Assembly: GCA_046349155.1 (NCBI GenBank)
Contig: JAXMCW010000003.1
Span: 620,001-684,000, forward strand
DNA from: Alsobacter sp046349155
GTDB lineage: Bacteria > Pseudomonadota > Alphaproteobacteria > Rhizobiales > Beijerinckiaceae
Direction of reading: 5' to 3'
Length of the DNA stretch: 64,000 nucleotides
Positions 51,414 to 60,943 of this stretch are shown one piece after another (positions within the stretch are counted from its first letter, which is position 1; each line of letters opens with the position of its first letter). The translations under genes were made by a program, and so were the position numbers. The notes under the pieces are model-generated. The model was given only the letters and a program-made list of their open reading frames with translations. It searched no databases and was not told the DNA's origin.

Positions 51414-53270
51414 ATGAGGGCCGACGTCGTCGTTGTCGGAGGAGGCCATGCCGGGACGGAAGCCGCCGCCGCCGCCGCACGGATGGGCGCGCGAACAGTT
51501 CTGGTGACCCATAAGGCCGCGACGATCGGGGAGATGTCCTGCAACCCCGCCATTGGCGGGTTGGGGAAGGGGCACCTCGTCCGCGAGATCGATGCGCTCG
51601 ACGGGATCATGGGTCGGGCCGCCGACCTGGGCGGGATCCAGTTCCGCATGCTGAACCGCCGCAAGGGCCCCGCGGTGCGTGGCTTGCGGGCGCAGGCGGA
51701 CAGGAAGCTTTATCGCGAGGCGGTGCAGGCGCTGCTGGCGGAGCAGGAGCGCCTGTCTGTCCACGAGGGCGAGGTCGTCGATATCGACATCCGTGAAGGG
51801 AAGGTCCAGGGGGCGATCCTGGCTGACGGCCGGACGATCGCTGCAAGGGCCGTCGTGCTGACGACCGGCACGTTCCTGAATGGGCTCATCCATATCGGGG
51901 AGATGCGAATCGCGGCAGGCCGCGTCGGGGAGCCGCCGGCCCTGGGCCTATCGGCCACGCTGGCTCGCCTGGGCCTCGGACTCGGACGTCTCAAGACCGG
52001 GACGCCGCCCCGTCTGGATGGCCGGACCATCGACTGGCAGGCGCTCGAACGGCAGGAGGGTGACGCGGACCCCGAGCCGTTCTCTGCCCTGACGACGACC
52101 TTGCCCAACCCGCAGATCGCCTGCGCCATCACACGCACGACCGAGGCGGCGCACCAAACGATCCGGGCGAACCTGCACCGCGCACCGCTCTATTCCGGCG
52201 CCATCGAGGGGCGGGGACCCCGCTATTGCCCGTCCATCGAAGACAAGGTGGTTCGATTCGCTGACAGAACGAGTCACCAGATCTTCCTCGAGCCTGAAGG
52301 CCTGGATGACGACACGGTCTATCCGAATGGGATCTCGACCTCGCTTCCCGAGGATGTGCAGCGCGCCGTCCTGGCCGCCATCCCCGGACTGGAGCGCGCC
52401 GTGATGTGGCGGCCGGGTTACGCGATCGAATACGACTATGTCGATCCGCGCAGCCTGTCGCCATCGCTCGCGGTTCGCGACGTCTCGGGACTGTACCTGG
52501 CCGGACAGATCAACGGCACCACCGGCTACGAGGAAGCGGCGGCCCAGGGTCTTCTGGCGGGGATCAATGCGGCGCGGGTCGCGGGCGGCGGCGAGGCCGT
52601 GGTGCTGGACCGCGCCCGCGCCTATATCGGCGTGCTCGTCGACGACCTCGTGACGCGCGGCGTGACCGAGCCCTATCGGATGTTCACCTCGCGCTCCGAA
52701 TATCGCCTGACCTTGCGGTCCGACAATGCCGACGAGCGCCTGACCGCGCTGGGAGATGCGTGGGGGTGCATCGGGCCGCACCGGCGGGCCATTCATGCCG
52801 ATCTTTCCGCCTCCCTGGAGGCGGCGCGGGGGCACTTGCTGAGCCTGCAGGCCACGCCGCCGGTGCTGGCGCGGGCGGGGTTCAGGATCAACCAGGATGG
52901 CGTGCTGCGCAGCGCCTTCGCCGTTCTCTCGCAGCCAGGCGTGGTGTTTTCCGATCTGCTTCGGCCCTGGCCCGAGCTTGCCGCCGTCCCTCCGCGCCTG
53001 TGGGACCGGCTCGAGGCCGACGCCAAATATGCCGTGTACCTGGATCGCCAGGAGGATGACATCGCCTCGTATCGGCGGGACGAATCCGTGCTGCTTCCGC
53101 CTGGGCTCGACTATGAGGAGCTCTCGGGGCTTTCGGCGGAGCTGAAGGGAAAGCTGCGGTCGATTCGGCCCCGAACCCTGGGCCAGGCGGGGCGTGTCGA
53201 AGGCATGACGCCGGCGGCGATGACCCTGCTCGCCGCGCAGGCCCGCAGGGCGGCAGCGGCGGCGGAATGA
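51414..53270 (+). CDS. mnmG: tRNA uridine-5-carboxymethylaminomethyl modification enzyme MnmG (GidA)
   Basis: 618 residues from ATG 51414 (M-R-A-D-V-V-V-V-G-G-G), with GGGGACAGGA upstream; the earlier frame covers the parS gap. FAD-binding Rossmann G-G-G-H-A-G at the N-terminus; family signature C-N-P-A-I-G-G-L-G-K-G-H-L. Partner of MnmE in wobble uridine modification. Followed by rsmG after 19 bases. Confidence 0.97.
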   Translation: MRADVVVVGGGHAGTEAAAAAARMGARTVLVTHKAATIGEMSCNPAIGGLGKGHLVREIDALDGIMGRAADLGGIQFRMLNRRKGPAVRGLRAQADRKLYREAVQALLAEQERLSVHEGEVVDIDIREGKVQGAILADGRTIAARAVVLTTGTFLNGLIHIGEMRIAAGRVGEPPALGLSATLARLGLGLGRLKTGTPPRLDGRTIDWQALERQEGDADPEPFSALTTTLPNPQIACAITRTTEAAHQTIRANLHRAPLYSGAIEGRGPRYCPSIEDKVVRFADRTSHQIFLEPEGLDDDTVYPNGISTSLPEDVQRAVLAAIPGLERAVMWRPGYAIEYDYVDPRSLSPSLAVRDVSGLYLAGQINGTTGYEEAAAQGLLAGINAARVAGGGEAVVLDRARAYIGVLVDDLVTRGVTEPYRMFTSRSEYRLTLRSDNADERLTALGDAWGCIGPHRRAIHADLSASLEAARGHLLSLQATPPVLARAGFRINQDGVLRSAFAVLSQPGVVFSDLLRPWPELAAVPPRLWDRLEADAKYAVYLDRQEDDIASYRRDESVLLPPGLDYEELSGLSAELKGKLRSIRPRTLGQAGRVEGMTPAAMTLLAAQARRAAAAAE

Positions 53271-53289
53271 CTCGATTCGGACCCGTTTC

Positions 53290-53949
53290 GTGACGCGGCA
53301 GGGATCTTCCGGGGCGGCGGACCGGGTCGCGGCGCGGGCGCTGCTGACCGTTTCACGTGAAACCGAGGGCCTCCTTGAGCGCTATGTCGCCCTTCTGGAG
53401 CGATGGCAGCGCATCAAGAATCTCGTCGGACCCGGGACGCTCGACAGCGTCTGGACCCGGCATGTCGCGGACAGCGCGCAGCTTGCCGACCTCGCGCCGG
53501 ACGCCACGACCTGGCTTGATATCGGCTCCGGCGCAGGGTTTCCGGGCCTGGTCGTGGCGATCCTCCTGCGAGATCGGCCGGGCTTCCAGATGCATCTCGT
53601 CGAGAGCAATGGCCGGAAATGCGCCTTCTTGCGCGAGGTGGCGCGCAATCTGGCGCTTCCTGTCACGGTGCATGACGGCCGGATCGAGGCGGTTCTGCCG
53701 AAACTGGGCACTCCTGTCGACGTTGTTTCGGCCCGCGCCCTCGCCTCCTTGTCCGAGCTGATCCGGCTCACGGAAACGCTGTTGACAACCGGGACGCTCG
53801 GCCTGTTCCCCAAGGGTCAAGATGTGGGGGATGAATTGACCGAGGCTTCTAAATATTGGAGAATCCAGGCATCGATGGTGGCGAGCAGGACCGATCCCAA
53901 GGCCAGGATCGTCGTCGTGACACAGGTCTCGCGGACCGTCGGCTCCTGA
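53290..53949 (+). CDS. rsmG: 16S rRNA (guanine(527)-N7)-methyltransferase RsmG (GidB)
   Basis: 219 residues from GTG 53290. SAM-binding motif D-I-G-S-G-A-G-F-P-G in the middle. Residues V-S-R-E-T near position 21 are encoded by a perfect parS core inside the gene. Located between mnmG and parA, the conserved position. Confidence 0.96.
   Translation: MTRQGSSGAADRVAARALLTVSRETEGLLERYVALLERWQRIKNLVGPGTLDSVWTRHVADSAQLADLAPDATTWLDIGSGAGFPGLVVAILLRDRPGFQMHLVESNGRKCAFLREVARNLALPVTVHDGRIEAVLPKLGTPVDVVSARALASLSELIRLTETLLTTGTLGLFPKGQDVGDELTEASKYWRIQASMVASRTDPKARIVVVTQVSRTVGS
53350..53363. promoter_or_regulatory. parS core within the rsmG coding sequence
   Basis: GTTTCACGTGAAAC, perfect 14-base palindrome, read as part of codons for V-S-R-E-T of RsmG. 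The site must serve both as protein code and as ParB-binding sequence. About 1.5 kb upstream of parB. Confidence 0.85.
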
Positions 53950-53975
53950 CGATCCTTGCAAAGGCGGCGAAGTCC

Positions 53976-54815
53976 ATGTCGACCGATTCTCTTCGTCTCA
54001 GCCGGGCTGGGCACCAGCCTCGTGTCCTCGCGCTGGCCAACCAGAAGGGCGGGGTGGGCAAGACCACAACGGCCATCAACCTGGGCACGGCCCTGGCAGC
54101 GATCGGCGAGCGGGTGCTGATCGTCGACCTCGATCCCCAGGGCAATGCCTCGACGGGCCTGGGCATCGACCGTCGCAGCCGACGCATCTCGACCTATGAC
54201 GTGCTGGTTGGCGCTTCCACGCTGAAGGAGGCCGTTCTGCCGACCGCGGTTCCCCGGCTCTCCGTCGCCCCCTCGACCATGGACCTGCTTGGCGTGGAGC
54301 TGGAGATCGCGGCGGAGAAGGACCGGGCGCAGCGGCTACGCGACGCTGTCCGAGACCTCCATGCGTCTGAGGCCGGCAGCGAGGAGGCCTTCACCTATAT
54401 TCTGGTGGATTGCCCGCCCTCCCTCAATCTCCTCACCATCAACGCCATGTGCGCCGCCGATGCGGTGCTCGTGCCGCTGCAATGCGAGTTCTTCGCGCTG
54501 GAAGGCCTCAGCCAGCTTCTCAAGACGGTGGAACAGGTCAGGGTGGCGCTGAACCCGCGGCTCGGCATCCATGGCGTGGTGCTGACCATGTTCGACCCGC
54601 GCAACAACCTGTCGAGCCAAGTGGTGGACGACGTGCGGCAATTCATGGGCGAGAAGGTCTACGACACGATCATTCCCCGCAATGTGCGCGTGTCCGAGGC
54701 CCCTTCGCACGGCAAGCCCGTGCTCCTCTATGACCTGAAATGCTCAGGCGCTCAGGCCTATCTTCGTCTCGCATCCGAAATTATCCAGCGCGAACGCGCC
54801 CTGCAGGCGGCATGA
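53976..54815 (+). CDS. parA: Chromosome partitioning ATPase ParA
   Basis: 279 residues from ATG 53976 (M-S-T-D-S-L-R-L-S). Deviant Walker A N-Q-K-G-G-V-G-K-T-T-T at about 22-32 with the signature lysine; D-L-D-P-Q-G-N and V-D-C-P-P-S motifs. Moves ParB-bound origin regions. parB follows after 35 bases. Confidence 0.97.
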   Translation: MSTDSLRLSRAGHQPRVLALANQKGGVGKTTTAINLGTALAAIGERVLIVDLDPQGNASTGLGIDRRSRRISTYDVLVGASTLKEAVLPTAVPRLSVAPSTMDLLGVELEIAAEKDRAQRLRDAVRDLHASEAGSEEAFTYILVDCPPSLNLLTINAMCAADAVLVPLQCEFFALEGLSQLLKTVEQVRVALNPRLGIHGVVLTMFDPRNNLSSQVVDDVRQFMGEKVYDTIIPRNVRVSEAPSHGKPVLLYDLKCSGAQAYLRLASEIIQRERALQAA

Positions 54816-54850
54816 CCATGCGTCACCTCAACCGAGTCATGGAGTCTCCG

Positions 54851-55735
54851 ATGGCCGATGAAGCCCCCCGTTCGCGGCTCGGCCGCGGCCTCGCCGCCCT
54901 GATCGGCGATGTCGGCGAGGAGGGCGCGGCCGTCGAGCGCGCCCGCGGCCAGCGTCGCGTGCCGATCGAGTTCCTGCGGCCCAATCCGCGCAACCCCCGC
55001 AAGGCCTTCGACGAGCAGGACCTGGAGGATCTCGCGGGGTCGATCCGCGAGAAGGGCATCATCCAGCCGATTCTCGTCCGCACGCTGGCCGGACTCGCCG
55101 ACGTCTACGAGATCATCGCCGGCGAAAGGCGGTGGCGCGCCGCCCAGCGGGCCGGGTTGCACGAAGTGCCGGTGCTGCTGGTCGAGGCCGGCGACCGCGA
55201 GGCGCTGGAACTCGCCATCATCGAGAACGTGCAGCGGACCGATCTCAACCCGCTCGAGGAGGCGATGGGCTACGAGCAGCTCATCGCGGAGTTCGACTAC
55301 GCCCAGGCCGATCTCGGCCGCATCATCGGCAAGAGCCGCAGCCACGTGGCAAACACGCTGCGGTTGTTGAAGTTGCCGGAGACCGTGAAGGCCATGGTGC
55401 TGAAGGGCGAGCTGACCGCCGGCCACGCCCGCGCGCTGCTCACCATGCCGGACCCCGAGAGCGCGGCGCGGCGCATCGTCGAGCGCGGCCTCAACGTGCG
55501 GGATGTCGAGCGCATGGCGCAGGAGAGCCACGCCGAGGCCGACGCGCCCGCCGCGAAGGCGAGGTCTCCCAAGGCCGAGAAGGACCCCGACACGCGCGCG
55601 CTGGAAAAGGCCCTCGAGGACGTGCTCGGCGTGTCCGTCGCCATCCAGCATGGGGCGCGGGGTGGCGAACTGCGCATCCGCTACAAGACCCTCGAGCAAC
55701 TCGAGGCGATCTGCCGCCGCCTGCGGGAAGGTTAG
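54851..55735 (+). CDS. parB: Chromosome partitioning protein ParB
   Basis: 294 residues from ATG 54851 with GGAG 7 bases upstream; two earlier ATGs in frame are less well placed. CTPase/DNA clamp: G-E-R-R-W-R-A-A in the nucleotide box, I-E-N-V-Q-R-T-D-L-N-P-L-E-E-A, and the helix-turn-helix I-G-K-S-R-S-H-V-A-N-T-L-R that reads parS. Binds the three sites listed here. Confidence 0.97.
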   Translation: MADEAPRSRLGRGLAALIGDVGEEGAAVERARGQRRVPIEFLRPNPRNPRKAFDEQDLEDLAGSIREKGIIQPILVRTLAGLADVYEIIAGERRWRAAQRAGLHEVPVLLVEAGDREALELAIIENVQRTDLNPLEEAMGYEQLIAEFDYAQADLGRIIGKSRSHVANTLRLLKLPETVKAMVLKGELTAGHARALLTMPDPESAARRIVERGLNVRDVERMAQESHAEADAPAAKARSPKAEKDPDTRALEKALEDVLGVSVAIQHGARGGELRIRYKTLEQLEAICRRLREG

Positions 55736-55855
55736 CCGCGAGGATCGGGCCCGTGCGGCGTCACTTCGCCGTGATTTCACGCCTGTCCCGGCCTGACCGA
55801 TCCTTCGCGGTCATGGCGCGCCGAAGCCGACGCGATCGAGCCCTTTGACGGGCAT

Positions 55856-55908
55856 GGATTGCTTCGCCTGCGGTGCGCGATGACGGATCGGGCCGGTCGA
55901 AAACGGCC
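55856..55908. repeat. Repeat-like sequence before the holA stop
   Basis: GGATTGCTTCGCCT at 55856-55869 is identical over 14 bases to 63610-63623. In both, a short GC-rich stretch ending in GGAAACGG- or GAAAACGG-like bases and CTAG leads into the stop of the next convergent gene (holA; xthA). Probably a shared dispersed element. Confidence 0.45.
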
Positions 55909-56931
55909 CTAGCCGGACCGTGCGACGCGCAGGGCGATCGTCAGGAAGAGGCGCGAGGCCAGCGTTTCGGCCACGGCGCCCTGGCGGCGCACCTGCGCCT
56001 GTCCCTCCCGCAAGGCGCCGATGGCAGATTCCAGGCCGTTCGCCGTCCAGCGCTTGAGCTGCGCCTGGAAGGCCGACTTGCGCTTGTAGAAGATGCGCGC
56101 CGAGCGCTCCACGGCGTCGAGGCCGGCGCCCGAGTCCATGGCCGTCCGGCCCTTGTGCAGGGCCATGGCGTGGCGCAGGACGGCGCCGACGGTCACCCCG
56201 GGATCCTCGCCCTCCGCGAAGAGCCGTCCCGCGATCCGGTCCACGGCCTCGACCTGCCCGAGGAAGACGGCATCGACGAGGGAGTCCACGGCGACGGCCT
56301 TGGCGTCGGCCATGACGGCCTCGACGTCCGCGAGCGTCACGGTGGCGGCTCCCGCGGCATAGGCCGCGAGCTTCTCGATCTCGCGGCGGACGAGCAGCCG
56401 GTCCGGGCCGAGCAGTTCGAGCAGGGCCTCGCGAGCGTCCCGGTCGAGGCCGAGCCGGTGCTCGGCCAGCAGCGATTCCATGATCTGCGCGAGGTCGCGC
56501 GCCTCGTCGGCATAGCAGGGCAGGGCCATGCCGGCACGCGAGGCCTCGACTGCCGCGCGCACGGGGTTGCGGGCCTGCAGGTCGCCGGCCTCCACCACGA
56601 TCACCGCGTCGGCGGGAGGATGGTCGAGCACCGGCTGCAGGACAGGCGCGAGGTTGCGGGAGCCTGCCCGCACCCAGAGCGCGCGTCGTCCGCCGAAGAG
56701 GCCGATCGTGTTGGCCTCGTCGGCGAGGCGCAGGGGATCCCCGGCGATCTCGTCGCCGTCCAGGCGGACAAGCTGGAAGGGATCGTCGGGATTCGTGACC
56801 GCGCCGCGCGCCAGCAGCCTCGCCCGTTCGTTGGCGAGGCCCGCGTTCGGGCCGTAGACGAGGTAGACCGCGTAGCCGCCCTCTGGCCGGCGCAGGAACG
56901 CGTCGACCTCGTGGGCCTTGCGCGACGCCAT
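55909..56931 (-). CDS. holA: DNA polymerase III subunit delta
   Basis: 340 residues, ATG 56931, 3 bases after the lptE stop. Clamp-loader wrench subunit that opens the beta clamp. Weakly conserved family: V-Y-L-V-Y-G-P-N-A-G-L near the N-terminus, L-F-G-G-R-R-A-L-W-V-R, and a helical C-terminus. Gene order leuS-lptE-holA is the strongest support. Confidence 0.93.
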   Translation of the reverse strand: MASRKAHEVDAFLRRPEGGYAVYLVYGPNAGLANERARLLARGAVTNPDDPFQLVRLDGDEIAGDPLRLADEANTIGLFGGRRALWVRAGSRNLAPVLQPVLDHPPADAVIVVEAGDLQARNPVRAAVEASRAGMALPCYADEARDLAQIMESLLAEHRLGLDRDAREALLELLGPDRLLVRREIEKLAAYAAGAATVTLADVEAVMADAKAVAVDSLVDAVFLGQVEAVDRIAGRLFAEGEDPGVTVGAVLRHAMALHKGRTAMDSGAGLDAVERSARIFYKRKSAFQAQLKRWTANGLESAIGALREGQAQVRRQGAVAETLASRLFLTIALRVARSG

Positions 56932-56934
56932 TCC

Positions 56935-57471
56935 TCAGCCCTTGGTGGTCGAGAGCTTCGCCGCCAGCCGGTTGCGGATCTGTTCGGCGAGCTGTTCGGC
57001 GACCCGGATCTCGGCGTCGCGCGCCGCCCGCACCGAGGCGAAGCGCTGCTCGTTGCGGGTGTAGCTTGCGATGGCGCTGGCGGAGCCGCTGTAGACGACC
57101 TCGTCGGTTCCGATCCGCGTCAGCGTGTAGTTCGCCGACCCCGAGACATAGGCAGCCGTGGCGTTGCCCGTGATCGTGTTCACGATGGACGAGTTCACCG
57201 ACTCCGTCGTCTTGATGCTCAGCCTGTAGCGGGCCTTCGCGCTGTCGGTGCCGCTTCCGTCGAGGGCGAAACCGAGCTCCTGCACGAGATAATGGCCGAA
57301 GCGATCGGGGACCTGGTCGATGACGATGCCGGCGAGCTTGTCCTGCGTGGTGACGTCGCCGGGGGCCGCCGCGCCGTAGAGCGGATGGATGTTGCAGCCG
57401 CCGAGGGCGAGGGGGAGCAGCAGGGCTGCGGCGAGGAGACGCCGTCGGTGGGGAGCCTCACGCCACGACAT
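56935..57471 (-). CDS. lptE: LPS-assembly lipoprotein LptE
   Basis: 178 residues, ATG 57471, overlapping the leuS end by 14 bases. Signal with lipobox L-A-L-G-G-C-N (Cys about residue 26) then I-H-P-L-Y-G, typical of LptE. It plugs LptD in the outer membrane. The sequence is otherwise poorly conserved; the position between leuS and holA supports the call. Confidence 0.92.
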   Translation of the reverse strand: MSWREAPHRRRLLAAALLLPLALGGCNIHPLYGAAAPGDVTTQDKLAGIVIDQVPDRFGHYLVQELGFALDGSGTDSAKARYRLSIKTTESVNSSIVNTITGNATAAYVSGSANYTLTRIGTDEVVYSGSASAIASYTRNEQRFASVRAARDAEIRVAEQLAEQIRNRLAAKLSTTKG

Positions 57472-60088
57472 TGACGATCCTCTGCGGCACGACGACGACC
57501 TTGCGAACCGGCTTGCCTTCCAGCGCGCGCTGCACGGCTTCCAGAGCCAGCGTCGCCTTCTCCACCTCCGCGGGCGGGGCCTCGCGGGCGATGGTCAGGT
57601 CGGCCCGCTTCTTGCCGTTGACCTGGACGGGCAGCGTGATCGTGTCCTCCACGACAAGGGCCCGGTCAGCGACCGGCCAGGGCTGCCGGCCGAGCAGGCC
57701 CGAATGGCCTAGCGCCTGCCAGCACTCCTCCGCGAGATGCGGCATCATCGGAGCGACGATCTGCACGAGGATCTCGCCCGCTTCGCGGAAGGCGAAGGCG
57801 AGGTCGGCGGGGCGATCGGCGCTGTCCACCGCGCCCACCGCTGCGCTCAGCGCATTGGCAAGCTCATAGGCGTGGGCGACGCAGCGGTTGAAGCGCAGCC
57901 GCTCGATGTCCTCCTCGGTGCGGATCAGCGCCCGATGCGCCGCCTTGCGGATGGCGAGCGCCGCGGGGCCGAACGCGGCCGGCGCGGAGGCGCCGACGGG
58001 GGCGGCGAGGCCGGCGATCTCCCCGGTGAGACGCCACAGGCGCTGCACGAAGCGGGCCGCGCCCTGCACGCCCTCCTCGGTCCAGATCACGTCGCGCTCG
58101 GGCGGGGAATCCGACAGCATGAACCAGCGCGCCGTGTCCGCGCCGTAGGTGCCGATGATGTCGTCGGGGTCGACCGTGTTCTTCTTCGACTTCGACATCT
58201 TCTCGATGGAGCCGATCTCGACCAGGGCCCCGGTGGCGGCGAGGACGGCGCGCCGGCCGGCCCCGTCGGCCTCGATGCGGACCTCGGCGGGCGAGACCCA
58301 GGTCCCGTCGCTCGCCTTGTAGGTCTCGTGCACGACCATGCCCTGGGTGAAGAGGCCGGCGAAGGGCTCGTCGAGGCCGGCATGGCCGGTCTTGCGCATG
58401 GCGCGGGTGAAGAAGCGGGAATAGAGCAGGTGCAGGATCGCGTGCTCGATGCCGCCAATGTACTGGTCGACCGGCAGCCAGGCGTCGACGACGTCGCGGT
58501 TCGTCGGCTGGTCGGCGATCCAGGGGTCGGTGAAACGCGCGAAGTACCAGGACGAATCCACGAAGGTGTCCATGGTGTCCGTCTCGCGCCGCGCGGCGCT
58601 GCCGCAATGCGGGCAGGCCACGTGCTTCCAGGTCGGGTGACGGTCCAGCGGATTGCCCGGCACGTCGAAGGAGACGTCCTGGGGGAGCTCGACCGGCAGG
58701 TCCTTCACCGGGACGGGCATGACCCCGCAGGCGTCGCAATGGATGACCGGGATGGGACAGCCCCAGTAGCGCTGGCGCGAAATCCCCCAGTCGCGCAGGC
58801 GGTACTGGACCTTGCGCCGGCCGACCGGCTGGTTGCCGCGGCTCTCGGACTCGAGCCGGCGCGCCACGGCCTCCCAGGCCTCGCCCGTGCCCATGCCGTC
58901 CAGGGCATGCGAATTGATCATCCGGCCGTCGCCGGTATAGGCGACGTCGCCGATCGTGAAGGCCGCGGGCTCGATGTCCGCCGGGCAGACGACGGGGGTT
59001 ACCGGCAGCCCGTACTTGCGGGCGAAGTCGAGGTCGCGCTGGTCATGCGCGGGGCAGCCGAAGATGGCCCCGGTGCCGTAGCCCATCAGCACGAAGTTCG
59101 CGACGTAGACCGGCAGCGTCCATGCGGGATCGAGCACGTGGCGCACGCGCATGCCGGTATCATAGCCGAGCTTCTCGGCCGTCTCGATGTCGGCCTCGGA
59201 CGTGCCGCGCCGGCGGCAATCCTCTTGGAAGGCCGCGAGCTTGGGGTCGGTGCGGGCGAGCTTCAGCGCCAGGGGATGGTCGGGCGCAATGGCCATGAAG
59301 GAGGCGCCGTAGAGCGTGTCGATGCGGGTCGAGAAGACCTCGAGGTCGCTTTCGCCCGCCGGCGCGGTGGCCGGGTCGAGCCCGAAGCGCACGAGCATGC
59401 CCTCCGACCGCCCGATCCAGTTGCGCTGCATCGTGCGCACCTTCTCGGGCCAGCGCTCCAGCCCGTCGAGCGCCGACGAGAGCTCCTCCGCGTAGTCGGT
59501 GATCCTCAGGAACCACTGGGTCAGCTCGCGCTGCTCCACCAGCGCCCCGGACCGCCAGCCGCGGCCGTCGATGACCTGCTCGTTGGCCAGGACGGTCTGG
59601 TCGACGGGGTCCCAGTTCACCTTGGCGGTCTTGCGGTCCACGAGGCCCGCCGCCAGGAAGTCCAGGAACATGCGCTGCTGGTGCTTGTAGTAGGAGGGGT
59701 CGCAGGTCGCGACCTCGCGGTGCCAGTCCAGCGACAGCCCCATCGACTTGAGCTGGCCGCGCATCGTGGCGATGTTGGCGTAGGTCCAGCTCGCCGGATG
59801 GACCTTGTTGGCCATCGCCGCGTTCTCGGCGGGCATGCCGAAGGCGTCCCAGCCCATGGGATGGAGAACGTTGAAGCCGCGCGCCCGCTTGTAGCGGGCG
59901 ACCACGTCGCCCATGGCGTAGTTGCGGACGTGACCCATGTGGATGCGTCCCGACGGGTAGGGAAACATCTCGAGCACGTAGTATTTCGGGCGAGGGTCGT
60001 CGTTGGCGGTGCGGAAGAGCTCCTGTTCCTCCCACACGCGCTGCCACTTCGGCTCCGCCTCGCGGGCATTGTAACGCTCGGACATCAT
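57458..60088 (-). CDS. leuS: Leucyl-tRNA synthetase
   Basis: 876 residues from ATG 60088 (M-M-S-E-R-Y-N); ATG 60085 is equally possible. Class I synthetase: HIGH motif P-S-G-R-I-H-M-G-H near residue 45 and K-M-S-K-S-K-K-N-T. A connective editing domain lies between them (T-R-I-D-T-L-Y-G; H-D-Q-R-D). Co-transcribed with lptE and holA. A very long open frame runs on the opposite strand but lacks codon logic. Confidence 0.97.
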   Translation of the reverse strand: MMSERYNAREAEPKWQRVWEEQELFRTANDDPRPKYYVLEMFPYPSGRIHMGHVRNYAMGDVVARYKRARGFNVLHPMGWDAFGMPAENAAMANKVHPASWTYANIATMRGQLKSMGLSLDWHREVATCDPSYYKHQQRMFLDFLAAGLVDRKTAKVNWDPVDQTVLANEQVIDGRGWRSGALVEQRELTQWFLRITDYAEELSSALDGLERWPEKVRTMQRNWIGRSEGMLVRFGLDPATAPAGESDLEVFSTRIDTLYGASFMAIAPDHPLALKLARTDPKLAAFQEDCRRRGTSEADIETAEKLGYDTGMRVRHVLDPAWTLPVYVANFVLMGYGTGAIFGCPAHDQRDLDFARKYGLPVTPVVCPADIEPAAFTIGDVAYTGDGRMINSHALDGMGTGEAWEAVARRLESESRGNQPVGRRKVQYRLRDWGISRQRYWGCPIPVIHCDACGVMPVPVKDLPVELPQDVSFDVPGNPLDRHPTWKHVACPHCGSAARRETDTMDTFVDSSWYFARFTDPWIADQPTNRDVVDAWLPVDQYIGGIEHAILHLLYSRFFTRAMRKTGHAGLDEPFAGLFTQGMVVHETYKASDGTWVSPAEVRIEADGAGRRAVLAATGALVEIGSIEKMSKSKKNTVDPDDIIGTYGADTARWFMLSDSPPERDVIWTEEGVQGAARFVQRLWRLTGEIAGLAAPVGASAPAAFGPAALAIRKAAHRALIRTEEDIERLRFNRCVAHAYELANALSAAVGAVDSADRPADLAFAFREAGEILVQIVAPMMPHLAEECWQALGHSGLLGRQPWPVADRALVVEDTITLPVQVNGKKRADLTIAREAPPAEVEKATLALEAVQRALEGKPVRKVVVVPQRIVNVVA

Positions 60089-60244
60089 GGGCAAAGGTCA
60101 GTCCCGGACGGGGCCGCAAAGGCGGCCCAAAGGCCATCGTTCGCGCCCGCTTGCGCGGCGCGGTCGCGCCGGACTAGGACACGAATGCAGCCGCCGGTCA
60201 ATCTCGGGGATGGCCCGACGGACGGCGCGACCGGAGCAGGTGTG

Positions 60245-60937
60245 ATGAGCGAGGAGTTCGGCGAGGCCTATGCCGCGGGCGTGGTGGAGCGGTGGCGCGG
60301 CGTGCGCGCGGCGATCGACCGCGCGGCGCAGGACGCCGAGCGCGACGGCGCCGGGATCGAGCTGGTGGCCGTGTCCAAGACCTTCCCCGCCGAGGCCATC
60401 GCACCGGTGCTGGAGGCCGGGCAGCGCGTCTTCGGCGAGAACCGTGTCCAGGAGGCCAGGGCGAAATGGCCGGGCCTGCGCCAGTCGTTTCCGGGCATCG
60501 AGCTCCACCTGATCGGTCCGCTCCAGACCAACAAGGCGAAGGAGGCCATCGAGCTCTTCGACGTGATCGAGACCGTCGACCGTGAAAGCATCGCGGCCGA
60601 GCTCGGCAGGCTCATCCCGAAGCTGGGCAAGGCGCCGCGGCTGCTCGTGCAGGTGAATACCGGCGAGGAGCCGCAGAAGGCCGGCGTGCCGCCGCAGGAG
60701 GCGGACGCCTTCCTGGAAGCCTGCAGGGAGCGCTGGGGCCTCGCCATCGAAGGGCTCATGTGCATCCCTCCGGCGGAGGAGCCGCCCTCGCCCCATTTCG
60801 CGCTGCTCGGCGCAATCGCCGCACGCCACGGGCTGCGCACTTTGTCCATGGGCATGAGCGCGGATTTCGAGGCCGCGATCCAGATGGGCGCGACCCATGT
60901 GCGCGTGGGCAGCGCCATTTTCGGCCACAGGGGCTGA
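60245..60937 (+). CDS. PLP homeostasis protein YggS (COG0325)
   Basis: 230 residues from ATG 60245, with GGAG 8 bases upstream. Alanine-racemase-like barrel that binds pyridoxal phosphate through the Lys of V-A-V-S-K-T-F; also G-E-N-R-V-Q-E and S-M-G-M-S-A-D-F. It is divergent from leuS and converges with the HAD gene with a 6-base gap. Confidence 0.95.
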   Translation: MSEEFGEAYAAGVVERWRGVRAAIDRAAQDAERDGAGIELVAVSKTFPAEAIAPVLEAGQRVFGENRVQEARAKWPGLRQSFPGIELHLIGPLQTNKAKEAIELFDVIETVDRESIAAELGRLIPKLGKAPRLLVQVNTGEEPQKAGVPPQEADAFLEACRERWGLAIEGLMCIPPAEEPPSPHFALLGAIAARHGLRTLSMGMSADFEAAIQMGATHVRVGSAIFGHRG

Positions 60938-60943
60938 AGGCCC

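Noticed and set aside
57737..60244. Very long open frame antisense to leuS, continuous with yggS
   Set aside because: It mirrors leuS codons (Arg/Gly/Asp/His-rich, no domains). Open antisense frames are expected in GC-rich genes. Only the part from 60245 (YggS) has homology.
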